Source: Kutzneria chonburiensis
GTDB lineage: Bacteria > Actinomycetota > Actinomycetes > Mycobacteriales > Pseudonocardiaceae
NCBI RefSeq assembly: GCF_028622115.1
Contig: NZ_CP097263.1
Location: 4,092,001-4,156,000, forward strand
Length of the DNA: 64,000 nt
Direction: 5' to 3'
Shown here one piece after another: positions 1 to 7,780 of the stretch (positions are counted from its first letter, which is position 1; the number at the start of each line of letters is the position of its first letter). The position numbers and the translations under genes are program-made. The notes below the pieces were generated by a model, which saw only the letters and a list, made by a program, of their open reading frames with translations, searched no databases and was not told the origin of the DNA.

Positions 1-30
1 CGCATCAAGGTCACCCTGCCCGCCCTGTAA
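1..30 (+). CDS. C-terminal end of an unidentified gene (partial)
   Basis: Only ten codons are inside the window. They read RIKVTLPAL and end in TAA. The frame is inferred from the stop and the lack of a better alternative. The next gene starts 68 bases further on the same strand. Nothing can be said about function. Confidence 0.35.
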   Translation, partial: RIKVTLPAL

Positions 31-98
31 CCCCTCACTTCTCGTACCGTCCGCCCGCTCGGGTGCGACGGCGATACCACCTGCCCTGGAGTTGCTCG

Positions 99-1472
99 AT
101 GAGCTATGCGCCGATGAACGCCGTCCACACGAAGGTCGCCACGGCCCCGACCAACCCCACGCCGAAACCGTGGCCGGTGCTGATGGCCGGCGTGGTCACC
201 GCCGCACTCGTGCCGCTGGACAGACCGGGCGTTGGCTGGCTGATCGCCGCCCTGCTGCTGGTGGTCGTGGTCTGCACGCAGATCAAGCGCCCCAAGCTGA
301 TCAGCGTCGGATGGGCGGCGGTGACCGTGCTGCTGGTCGGCGTGGGCACGCTGCGGGCGGCGGAGTGGCTGTTCGTGCTGTGCCTGTTGACGGCCGTGGT
401 GACGGCGTCGCTGGCGGTCAGCGGCGGCCGCACGACGACGGCCCTGCTGTTCGGCTCGGTGATGGCCTTTCCCTCTCTGGGCAGGGGATTCGGCAAGATC
501 CGCGGCGGCGGGCGGATGACGGTGTCGGTCGGCGTCGGTGTGGGCATGGTGGCGATCTTCGGTGCGCTGTTCGCCACGGCCGATCGGGACTTCGCCACAT
601 TGCTCAGCGAAAGTACGCCCACAGTGGACAGTGGATCGGTTGCCCGGACGCTGTTCCTGTTCGTCGTGGGCGGTTTGATCGCGGCCGGGGCGCTGCGGCC
701 GATCGTGCGGAAGCGGCCGTACCGACCGAGTCAGACGGTGGTTCGCCGGTTGGAGTGGGGCGTGCCGGTCGGCATGCTGGTGGTGCTGTTCGCGACCTTT
801 GTCGCCGTGCAGATGGTGTCGTGGTTCGGTGGCAGCGCGTACGTGCAGCGGACGGCCGACCTGACGTACTCCCAGTTCGCCCGCACGGCCTTCTGGCAGC
901 TGACCGCCGTCACGGTGTTGACGTTGGCCGTCATCGGCGTCACGGCACGCATAGCGCCACGGGAGTCGGTCGCGGATCGCTTGTGGCTCAGGGGGATTCT
1001 CGGCGCGCTGTCGGTGCTCACGCTGATCGTCGTCGCTTCGGCGCTCAGCCGGATGTGGGCGTATCAGGAGGCGTACGGCTTCACCGTGTTGCGGCTCATG
1101 GTGGAAGCGTGCGAGATCTGGCTCGGTCTGGTGTACGTGATGATCATCGCGGCTGGGGTGAAGCTGAACGGTCGCTGGCTGCCCAAGGCGATGCTCAGCA
1201 CCGCGGTCGGGTCGCTGCTGGTGCTCGCGGCGGTGGATCCGGAGTATCTCGTTGCCCGGCAGGACGTCCAGCGCTGGCAGCAGACCCAGCAGCTGGACAC
1301 CCTCTACCTGTCCGGGCTGTCGGTTGACATCCTACCGGCGCTGGAAGGCTTGCCGGACAACGTGAAGTCGTGCGCCATGCCGTGGCGGACGCTGCCGCTG
1401 GACGACTTCCGCGAGTGGAACATCTCCCGCGCCGCGGCCCGGGATGCCCTTCGCCCGAACGCCTGCCGGTGA
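99..1472 (+). CDS. DUF4173/DUF4153-like multi-pass membrane protein
   Basis: A 457-residue integral membrane protein of unknown biochemical role. After a short N-terminal tail rich in Thr and Pro, about ten hydrophobic segments run to residue ~400. They are followed by a soluble C-terminal tail of about 60 residues with conserved-looking CAMPWRTLPLDDFREWN. This arrangement resembles actinobacterial DUF4173/DUF4153 proteins; the family assignment rests on overall look, not on a catalytic motif. I chose ATG at 99 because GGAG lies seven bases upstream; an upstream GTG at 63 has no ribosome site. It converges on the next gene with a one-base gap, so the two do not share an operon. Confidence 0.75.
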   Translation: MSYAPMNAVHTKVATAPTNPTPKPWPVLMAGVVTAALVPLDRPGVGWLIAALLLVVVVCTQIKRPKLISVGWAAVTVLLVGVGTLRAAEWLFVLCLLTAVVTASLAVSGGRTTTALLFGSVMAFPSLGRGFGKIRGGGRMTVSVGVGVGMVAIFGALFATADRDFATLLSESTPTVDSGSVARTLFLFVVGGLIAAGALRPIVRKRPYRPSQTVVRRLEWGVPVGMLVVLFATFVAVQMVSWFGGSAYVQRTADLTYSQFARTAFWQLTAVTVLTLAVIGVTARIAPRESVADRLWLRGILGALSVLTLIVVASALSRMWAYQEAYGFTVLRLMVEACEIWLGLVYVMIIAAGVKLNGRWLPKAMLSTAVGSLLVLAAVDPEYLVARQDVQRWQQTQQLDTLYLSGLSVDILPALEGLPDNVKSCAMPWRTLPLDDFREWNISRAAARDALRPNACR

Positions 1473-1473
1473 C

Positions 1474-2337
1474 TCAGTAGGCGAACCGCACGAAGAGAAT
1501 GCCGCCGAGCACGAAGAACACCAGCACGATCAACGTGGACGAGTAGTCGCCGTTGGAGCTCGTCACAGCCTGGTCCACGACGCCGGTGAGCTGCACGCCG
1601 CAGCTGGCGGTGACGGTGTGCCGGCCGGGCTCGATCTTGGTGAACTCCACGGGCGCGGTGAAGGCGCCGGCGCTGTCGGCCGTGGTCGCGCCGACCTGCT
1701 CGCCGCCCGAGGTGAGCACGACGGAATGGCCAGGCTCGCAACCGGTTCCGGACGCGGAGAGCGTGTCGCCGGGCTGGATGCTGGTGTGGTCCAGGGTCAG
1801 GCCGCCGTCGGTCTTCGGCTCGTCGGTCACCGACGGAACCGGTGTCGGAGCGTCGGTTGTCGTGGTGGCAACGGAAGTCGTGGTGGTCGTGTTCGGGGTG
1901 GTGCCGACGGTCGGCGGCGTTGTCGTTGTCACGCGGGGCGTTGTTGTCGTGACAACCGGTGGCGTCGTGGTGGTCGTCGGCACCGGTGTGGTGACTGTGG
2001 TTGTTGTCACCGTAACGGTGAAGCGGCTGCCGCCCTTTTGATCGCCGCACGTGGCCCCGATCGCGTACGTACCGGGCTTGGCGTCGGCCGGCGCGGTCGC
2101 CGCCACACTGCCCTGGGTGCCCGGCGACCCGGTGGCCAAAGCCGCCCCCGCCCAGGTGAAAGTGATGACGCGGCACTGGGTGAAGCCGCTCCAGTGGATG
2201 GTGAACTGGCTGCCGGCCGGTCCGCTCGTCGGCGACACGGTCACCTGCGGTGGGGCCACCTGGGCGAAGGCGGTCGCCGGCGCGAGCACGCCCACGCAGA
2301 GCGCCAGGAACGTCACTGTGCGAACAAGTAACCCCAT
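1474..2337 (-). CDS. Secreted, membrane-anchored Thr-rich surface protein with two Ig-like domains
   Basis: A 287-residue protein with a clear signal peptide (residues 1-26, ending ATAFAQ). A beta-rich Ig-like domain spans about 28-105 and contains Cys pairs. A low-complexity Thr/Pro linker spans about 106-165. A second Ig-like domain spans about 175-255, and a single C-terminal membrane span at 263-284 ends in FVRFAY. The two beta domains both contain the PG-T/H-x-V-T-A-x-C-G type signature of actinobacterial extracellular Ig-like repeats. It is probably displayed outside the membrane with the Thr-rich stalk as spacer or glycosylation target; that role is inferred. Two in-frame ATGs (2346 and 2337) are possible. 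I prefer 2337 because GGATGGGG precedes it. Confidence 0.75.
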   Translation of the reverse strand: MGLLVRTVTFLALCVGVLAPATAFAQVAPPQVTVSPTSGPAGSQFTIHWSGFTQCRVITFTWAGAALATGSPGTQGSVAATAPADAKPGTYAIGATCGDQKGGSRFTVTVTTTTVTTPVPTTTTTPPVVTTTTPRVTTTTPPTVGTTPNTTTTTSVATTTTDAPTPVPSVTDEPKTDGGLTLDHTSIQPGDTLSASGTGCEPGHSVVLTSGGEQVGATTADSAGAFTAPVEFTKIEPGRHTVTASCGVQLTGVVDQAVTSSNGDYSSTLIVLVFFVLGGILFVRFAY

Positions 2338-2430
2338 CGTCCCCATCCACTGTGGTTCGTTCGGCCCATGGCGAGCCGACCGGCGGTAGCATCTCCCGCC
2401 AGTCAAGCCCGGCTCAACTGGGAGTTCTCG

Positions 2431-3207
2431 ATGAGACGTCGCACCGGTGTCGTGGTTGCCTTGGCAGCCGGCATGTTGCTCGCCGGCACGACCCCCGCGC
2501 AGGCGTCGGATGATCCGCCGACGTTGGCCGTGTCCATGGACGGCCAGGACATCACCGGCCACACCATGGTGATCACGCCGCAGCGGCCGGTGCAGCTGTC
2601 GGTCACCGTCACCAACAACGGCGGCACGGCGGTCCACATCCGCAGCATTCGCCTGTCCGGCACGGCTTTGGCGCTGACGTTCTTCGCCTACGACACCACG
2701 CTGCCGTTCGACGTTGCCGCGCACGGGCGGGCCACCCGCACCTTCGGCCTCGACCTCGCCGACCTCGACGGGCAGGCGATCGGCCTGTTACCGGCGGCCG
2801 TGCAGCTGTTCGATTCGGACCGTGCCGAGCTCGTCGCGGTGGACACCACCAGCGACGTACGCGGCTCGATCCTGTCCGTGTATGGGGTTTTCGGCATCGC
2901 GGTGCTGCTTTTGACCATCGCCGCCTGGGCGGCGTGCCTGCTCGCCCTGGCCCGGCACCGACTTCCGGCCAACCGGCTGCGCCGCGCGCTGCGCTTCATG
3001 CCGGCCGGCTTCGGCACCGGACTTGTCGCCGTGGTGACGCTGTCGGTACTGCGCGTGATCCCGCCGGAGCCCAGCGTCGAGATCCCGATCGTCGTCGGCA
3101 CCACACTGATCGGGATGGTGCTCGGCTACCTGACACCGCATCCGATGCTGATGGACGTGCCGGTCGATTCCGAGACCATCGCGCTGACGAGCGAGGTGAC
3201 CGGGTGA
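2431..3207 (+). CDS. Signal-peptide-bearing membrane protein, partner of the adjacent kinase
   Basis: A 258-residue protein not assigned to a named family. A signal peptide (1-27, ending TTPAQA) leads into an extracytoplasmic beta-type domain of about 115 residues (VQLSVTVTNNGG, typical of an Ig-like fold). Three membrane spans follow at about 150-176, 190-213 and 218-236, with a short acidic tail. The start at 2431 has GGGAG six bases upstream. Its stop overlaps the start of the kinase gene (GTGA at 3204-3207), so the two are almost certainly translated together. The shared operon and the kinase's own membrane tail suggest a joint sensory complex; that is inference. Confidence 0.75.
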   Translation: MRRRTGVVVALAAGMLLAGTTPAQASDDPPTLAVSMDGQDITGHTMVITPQRPVQLSVTVTNNGGTAVHIRSIRLSGTALALTFFAYDTTLPFDVAAHGRATRTFGLDLADLDGQAIGLLPAAVQLFDSDRAELVAVDTTSDVRGSILSVYGVFGIAVLLLTIAAWAACLLALARHRLPANRLRRALRFMPAGFGTGLVAVVTLSVLRVIPPEPSVEIPIVVGTTLIGMVLGYLTPHPMLMDVPVDSETIALTSEVTG

Positions 3208-5021
3208 CCGCCCCCGCCAACGTGGTCAATGCCCTGCCGCAGTACGAGCTCGGTGCGATGATCGGGGCCGGCGGCATGGGTGTGGTGTACGCCGGCGTGC
3301 ACCGGTCGCTCGGCCGGCACGTGGCGATCAAGCAGCTGCCGGCCGACATGGTGCACAAGCCGGGCATGGGCAGCCGGTTCGACCGTGAGGCGAAAGTACT
3401 GGCCAGCCTGGACCATCCGCACATCGTGCCGGTCTACGACTACGTGCGTACCGCGCGGGACAGCCTGCTGGTGATGGAAAAGCTCGACGGCGGCACGGTT
3501 TTCGACCGGTCCCAGGGCCGCGGCATCACGCCGGACGCCGCCTGCGCGATCATCCTGGCCACGCTGGCCGGGCTGCACGCCGCCCACTCGGCCGGGGTGC
3601 TACACCTCGACGTGAAGCCGAAGAACCTGTTGTTCACCCGGCAGGGCGTGTTGAAGGTGGCCGACTTCGGCATCGCGCAGGTGATCAGCGAGGGCACGAC
3701 GCTCGTCACCCACGGCGGCGAAGTCCTTGGCACGCCGGCCTACATCTCGCCCGAGCAGGCCTCCGGCAATCCACTGACGCCGGCCGCCGACGTCTACTCC
3801 GCCGGCACCGTGCTGTACGAGATGTTGTCCGGCACGCTGCCCTTCGCCGACGACCGCGGCGCGCTGAGCATGATGCGGCAGCACATCTTCGGCGATCCCC
3901 GGCCGATCACCGGTGTGCCGGCGCCGCTGGCCGAGGTCGTGATGCGGTCCGTGGCCAGGGAAACCCACCAGCGCTACCGCGACGCCGAGGGTTTCGCCGC
4001 CGACCTCGCCGCCGCCGCCGACACCACCTTCGGGCCGGGATGGCTGCAACAGTCCCGAATTCCCGTACACCTGTCGCCCCGTGTGACCAGCGGCGGCTCG
4101 CAGCCCCGGCCTCGGCCGACGCTGCACGCCACGCAGGTCGAGGAGGGCACCCGGTCCGACTGGTTCACCGGCGAGCAGCCGAAAAGCGCGTGGCCGGAGG
4201 AAAACCGGACCGTACGGGAACACACCGCGCGGCTCGACGAGGAACCCGACACCCGCCGGCAGGCCGGTACGCTGCCGGTCAATGGCGCCTACCCCGGCCA
4301 GGCCGGGGCGCAGCCGACCGACCGGAGCCAATCCGGGCGGCTCGATGCCGCGCCGGCCGATCGCCGGCCGCGCGAAGCCACCCGCCGCTCGGCCCTGGTG
4401 CCGACGCTGGTCGCGGTGCTGGCCTTTGTGGCCCTTGTCGTCACGGCTTTCATCGCCCCCACGCCGGGTGCGCGCACAGCGGTCACGCAACTGGCGGTCA
4501 TGGGCTCGCCACCGGGGCAGCCGGCGAACATCGACCTGAGCCTGCCGGTGCCGATCACCGGCGGTGAAGCCACGATGTCCTTGTGGCTGGCCGGTTTCCA
4601 GGTGGCCAGCGCGTCCGGCAAGGACTCCGTGGCCTTCCCGGCGCTGACCCGCTGGCTGGTCGGCGGCGCGGTCACCGGACGCTTGCAGTCGGCGACCGGC
4701 ACTCAGGAGTTCCCGGCCATCCCGCAGCAGTTCCCACTGGCCAGCGCAATGGGCGCGGGCAGCCTGCTGGCCTGCCTGTTCGCCTTGGCCTACCTGGAGT
4801 CCACGCTCCGGACCGTCCGGCGTGGACGGACCGGCGCCGGCAAGTACGTGGCGGCGGTGCCGCTCGGGGCGCTGTTCGGTCTCGGTGGCTGGCTGCTGGT
4901 CGCGGTGCTGGCAGCGCACGAACCGGCGCTGCCGTTCGGCATCGGCTGCGCCGTGGCCGGCGCGCTGACCGCGGTCGCGACCGTGTGGGCCACTGCTGTC
5001 CGTGCACCGTCGAGGGCGTGA
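3204..5021 (+). CDS. Membrane-anchored serine/threonine protein kinase, non-RD type
   Basis: A 605-residue Pkn-family kinase. The glycine-rich loop GAGGMGVVYAG is at 21-31, the catalytic lysine is K43 (VAIKQL), the catalytic loop is HLDVKPKN at 134-141, DFG is at 154-156 and the activation segment ends GTPAYISPEQ. A Pro/Arg-rich linker of about 130 residues leads to a membrane span (~397-418), an extracytoplasmic stretch of about 90 residues, then three more spans (~511-598). The catalytic loop has Leu where RD kinases have Arg, so activation may not depend on activation-loop phosphorylation. There are no PASTA repeats, so it is not PknB. GTG start overlaps the upstream gene by four bases. 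Confidence 0.9.
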   Translation: MTAPANVVNALPQYELGAMIGAGGMGVVYAGVHRSLGRHVAIKQLPADMVHKPGMGSRFDREAKVLASLDHPHIVPVYDYVRTARDSLLVMEKLDGGTVFDRSQGRGITPDAACAIILATLAGLHAAHSAGVLHLDVKPKNLLFTRQGVLKVADFGIAQVISEGTTLVTHGGEVLGTPAYISPEQASGNPLTPAADVYSAGTVLYEMLSGTLPFADDRGALSMMRQHIFGDPRPITGVPAPLAEVVMRSVARETHQRYRDAEGFAADLAAAADTTFGPGWLQQSRIPVHLSPRVTSGGSQPRPRPTLHATQVEEGTRSDWFTGEQPKSAWPEENRTVREHTARLDEEPDTRRQAGTLPVNGAYPGQAGAQPTDRSQSGRLDAAPADRRPREATRRSALVPTLVAVLAFVALVVTAFIAPTPGARTAVTQLAVMGSPPGQPANIDLSLPVPITGGEATMSLWLAGFQVASASGKDSVAFPALTRWLVGGAVTGRLQSATGTQEFPAIPQQFPLASAMGAGSLLACLFALAYLESTLRTVRRGRTGAGKYVAAVPLGALFGLGGWLLVAVLAAHEPALPFGIGCAVAGALTAVATVWATAVRAPSRA

Positions 5022-6659
5022 TCACCGACAGTCGTAGAGGCGGTCGCGCACTTTGCGGCAGTGCTCGGCCGCCCAGTTGACGTTGGTCTCGGCCACTGTC
5101 CGGGCCGGTGTGTGGACGTCGCCCCGGACGTAGCGCAGTTCGCCGTTGTGGATCAGCGCGAGAAACTGAGCATTGGTCGGAAACGGGGTCCGGCCGGTGA
5201 ACCCGCCCATCGGCAGCACGCTGGCCCCGGTATGAGCGATGATCGCCGCCGCACTGCCGGCGCCGTCGACGGCCATCAGGTAACGGGTGCCGCTGTTGTT
5301 GGCCCGCAGCCACGACAACAGCTCCTCGTCGGCCACGGACACGCCGTGGGACTGGCGATGCTTGGCGCCGGCGGCCGGACTGGCCGCATCGGCCGTCACC
5401 ACCCGCACGTCCGTCGACAGCGTCCAGGCCGTCGGCGTGATCAGCACCGCCACCAGGCCGACCACGCCGCCGATCGCGGTCAGCCGAGAGTTCCTGGCCG
5501 CCAATAGGGCCAGCACGCCGAACACCGCGAGCACGGCCGCCGCCGGCGCGACCGGCTTCAGGATCGGCCGCGCCGGCAGCACGACCGTCCATACAGCGGT
5601 CAGCAGGATCGCGGTCGGCAACGCCCACCGATGCCGGTCGCGGACACGCCAGAGCAGGACGATGCCGCCGCCGGTCAACGCGGCGACCGCCGGCGCGAGC
5701 ACGAGAACGTAGTAGCTGTGCCGGAAATCCCCGACGCCGAAGGCGGTCACGTGGACGGCCAGCCACAGCCCCCACAGCACGAACCCGCTGCGCATCCGGC
5801 CACGAGTCCACAGTAGACCGAGCACGATCGACAACAGGCACAACGGAAGCAGCCAGCCGACCTGCGGCGCGGTCCGGCTGGTCAGCAACACCTGCACACC
5901 ATGACCGTGCAACCGGCTGGCGGCGTTGTAGCCGAAGACCATGCCCAGCGGATTGTTGTCAGCGGTGGCGTCCATGTACGGGCGAGCACCGGCCGGCGTC
6001 ACCAGCGCCACCACCAGCCAGATGGACGACACCGCCAGGCACGTCGCGCCGGCGGCGAGCAGGTGCCACCATCGCCGTACCGGCGCGGCGATCAGGTAGG
6101 CGGCGGCGAACACCGGCAGCACCACCCACGCTTGCAGCATCTTGACGTGGAACGCCACACCGACCCAGACACCGCAGACCAGCAGCGACCACGGCCGGTC
6201 GTCGGACACGGCCCGCTGCCAGGCGCCGGCGGCCAGCACGAGCAGCAGCGTCAGCGGCGTGTCCACGATCTGGGACTTGGCCAGTGCCGCGGCGACCGGT
6301 GTCAACGCCATCGTCAGGGCGGCGAGCAGCCCCGCGGTCTCACCGGCCCAGCGCGCCACCACCCGGTGCAGCACCAGCACGGTCAACACGGCCTCGACGA
6401 CCCCGGGCAGCGCCACCGACCAGTCGTGGAAACCGAAGAGCCGTACGGACAACGCCTGCGGCCAGAACCCGCCGGGGATCTTGTCCAGGGTGATCGACCC
6501 CTGCGGATCGAACGCGCCGAACACGAACGCCCGCCAGCTGCCGGCCATGCTGCGCACGGCGGCCGCATAGTAGTTGTGCACCGGGTGCACCGCCATGCCC
6601 CAGGCGTAGATCACCGCGGCCAGCCCGCCGACCGCCGCCGGCCGCCACCTGATGCTCAC
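5022..6659 (-). CDS. GT39-family (PMT/ArnT-like) membrane glycosyltransferase
   Basis: A 545-residue polytopic protein of the GT39/PMT_2 superfamily, which transfers sugars from polyprenyl-phosphate donors to outer-face acceptors. The N-terminal region has the typical HNYYAAAVRSM...FDPQG...LDKIPGGFWPQ block between the first two spans. About eleven further hydrophobic segments follow, and the C-terminal extracytoplasmic part contains a LAMVDGAGS-like stretch and paired Cys (EHCRK, YDCR). The usual VDKPP block is LDKIPG here. GTG start at 6659 overlaps the stop of the upstream gene (GTGA), making a two-gene operon with the secreted putative hydrolase. It abuts the kinase gene tail to tail with no gap. 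The acceptor is unknown. Confidence 0.85.
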   Translation of the reverse strand: MSIRWRPAAVGGLAAVIYAWGMAVHPVHNYYAAAVRSMAGSWRAFVFGAFDPQGSITLDKIPGGFWPQALSVRLFGFHDWSVALPGVVEAVLTVLVLHRVVARWAGETAGLLAALTMALTPVAAALAKSQIVDTPLTLLLVLAAGAWQRAVSDDRPWSLLVCGVWVGVAFHVKMLQAWVVLPVFAAAYLIAAPVRRWWHLLAAGATCLAVSSIWLVVALVTPAGARPYMDATADNNPLGMVFGYNAASRLHGHGVQVLLTSRTAPQVGWLLPLCLLSIVLGLLWTRGRMRSGFVLWGLWLAVHVTAFGVGDFRHSYYVLVLAPAVAALTGGGIVLLWRVRDRHRWALPTAILLTAVWTVVLPARPILKPVAPAAAVLAVFGVLALLAARNSRLTAIGGVVGLVAVLITPTAWTLSTDVRVVTADAASPAAGAKHRQSHGVSVADEELLSWLRANNSGTRYLMAVDGAGSAAAIIAHTGASVLPMGGFTGRTPFPTNAQFLALIHNGELRYVRGDVHTPARTVAETNVNWAAEHCRKVRDRLYDCR

Positions 6660-7609
6660 ACCATGCCCGCCAGGACATCGACCAGCCGTGCGCGCAGTTC
6701 CGGCCGCGAGCGGACCTCGCTGTCCGACTCGATGTGCGCGAAGACGCCACCCAGCCGGTCGCTGGCGGTCCCCTGCACGTTCAGGCGGCCTTCCAGGTTG
6801 CCGCACGGCTGAGCCCAGGCCCGGCACACGGCCAGGCCCCGGTCGGCGAGCCCGTCGGCGATGCCCTCGTGCACCGGCGTGTGCGGCGTCGCCCCCGAGG
6901 ACACGACGACGTCGCTGCCGGGCAGGCTGCTGTCGTCGAAGCCGTGCAGCTGCACCTGCGGCAGGCCGAGTCGGGCCAGCGCCATGGCGACCGCGTTGAA
7001 CAGCGAGTCCGCGTTGTGGGCGACGTCGGCGGTGCCGTCACCGGCCTTGCGGTGCGCGCCGGCGACCAGCACGGCCGAGCCCGGCAGCCGCCGGTACAGG
7101 TCGATGCCGACCTGCTCGGTGTTCAGGTCGAAGTGGGGATGCGGCACCTCGATCACCAGCCGCGCACGGGTGTCGTAGTCGGCGATGTACAGGCCCCAGC
7201 CGCGCACCGCGCCCGGCTGGGTGGTGGCCAGCACGAAGTGCCGTCCGGTCACCGTGTCGACGCCGTCGGAGACGGCGAACCCCAGTGGTGTCAACGCTTT
7301 CCTGGCCGGATCAAGGTTGGTGGTGCCGGTGAGCAGCGGCACCAGCCCGTCCAGCGCGCCGCCGCGCTCCTGGTCGTTCGGCGGGCGATAGGGGGCGTCG
7401 GGGCTGAGGTCGTCGGCGAACCCTGACACCTCGGCCGCGAGGTCGACCTTGCCGGCCTCACCCGAGGGCCGCAGCAGCACGATCACCACCACGCAGACCA
7501 GCAGCGTCGCGATGATCACCACCGTTCGCCCCACAGCTGACGGAGTGCGCGTCCGTCCCGGTGCCCGTTCGGGAATCATGAGTGATGCTTGCCTAGCCGG
7601 GCAATCCAT
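6656..7609 (-). CDS. Membrane-anchored extracytoplasmic protein with His/Glu-rich core, possible metallohydrolase
   Basis: A 317-residue protein with one N-terminal membrane span (~28-46) and a large outside domain. The core has PHPHFDLNTE (residues 156-165), AGAHRKAG (H186), DVAHNADS (H198) and VQLHGF (H222). Regularly spaced His and Glu of this kind resemble zinc amidohydrolases and carboxypeptidases, such as the N-formylglutamate amidohydrolase or polyglutamate hydrolase types, but I cannot name the family. It sits divergently beside the PgsB/PgsC-like operon, which makes trimming or release of that polymer a reasonable guess. An in-frame ATG at 7579 is an alternative start; neither start has a good ribosome site. 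It is translationally coupled to the GT39 gene downstream. Confidence 0.7.
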   Translation of the reverse strand: MDCPARQASLMIPERAPGRTRTPSAVGRTVVIIATLLVCVVVIVLLRPSGEAGKVDLAAEVSGFADDLSPDAPYRPPNDQERGGALDGLVPLLTGTTNLDPARKALTPLGFAVSDGVDTVTGRHFVLATTQPGAVRGWGLYIADYDTRARLVIEVPHPHFDLNTEQVGIDLYRRLPGSAVLVAGAHRKAGDGTADVAHNADSLFNAVAMALARLGLPQVQLHGFDDSSLPGSDVVVSSGATPHTPVHEGIADGLADRGLAVCRAWAQPCGNLEGRLNVQGTASDRLGGVFAHIESDSEVRSRPELRARLVDVLAGMV

Positions 7610-7780
7610 ACTCTAATGAGCGACGTGGCGGCCGCGGGAAGTGTCACGCAGACACCGTGGCGCTTAACAGTTACCGCGTCCACCCGACTTTCGTAGGTGT
7701 TGTCGGATCCGACCGGCTGGTGTCGTGGTCCTTGCCGTGAACGAGGCGTGAATGCGCTGCGACAAGACAGGGAGCGGGCA

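Noticed and set aside
1898-2030. The GT/AC-rich repetitive stretch as a microsatellite or CRISPR
   Set aside because: It encodes the Thr-rich stalk of the surface protein with varied codons and no regular spacer-repeat structure.
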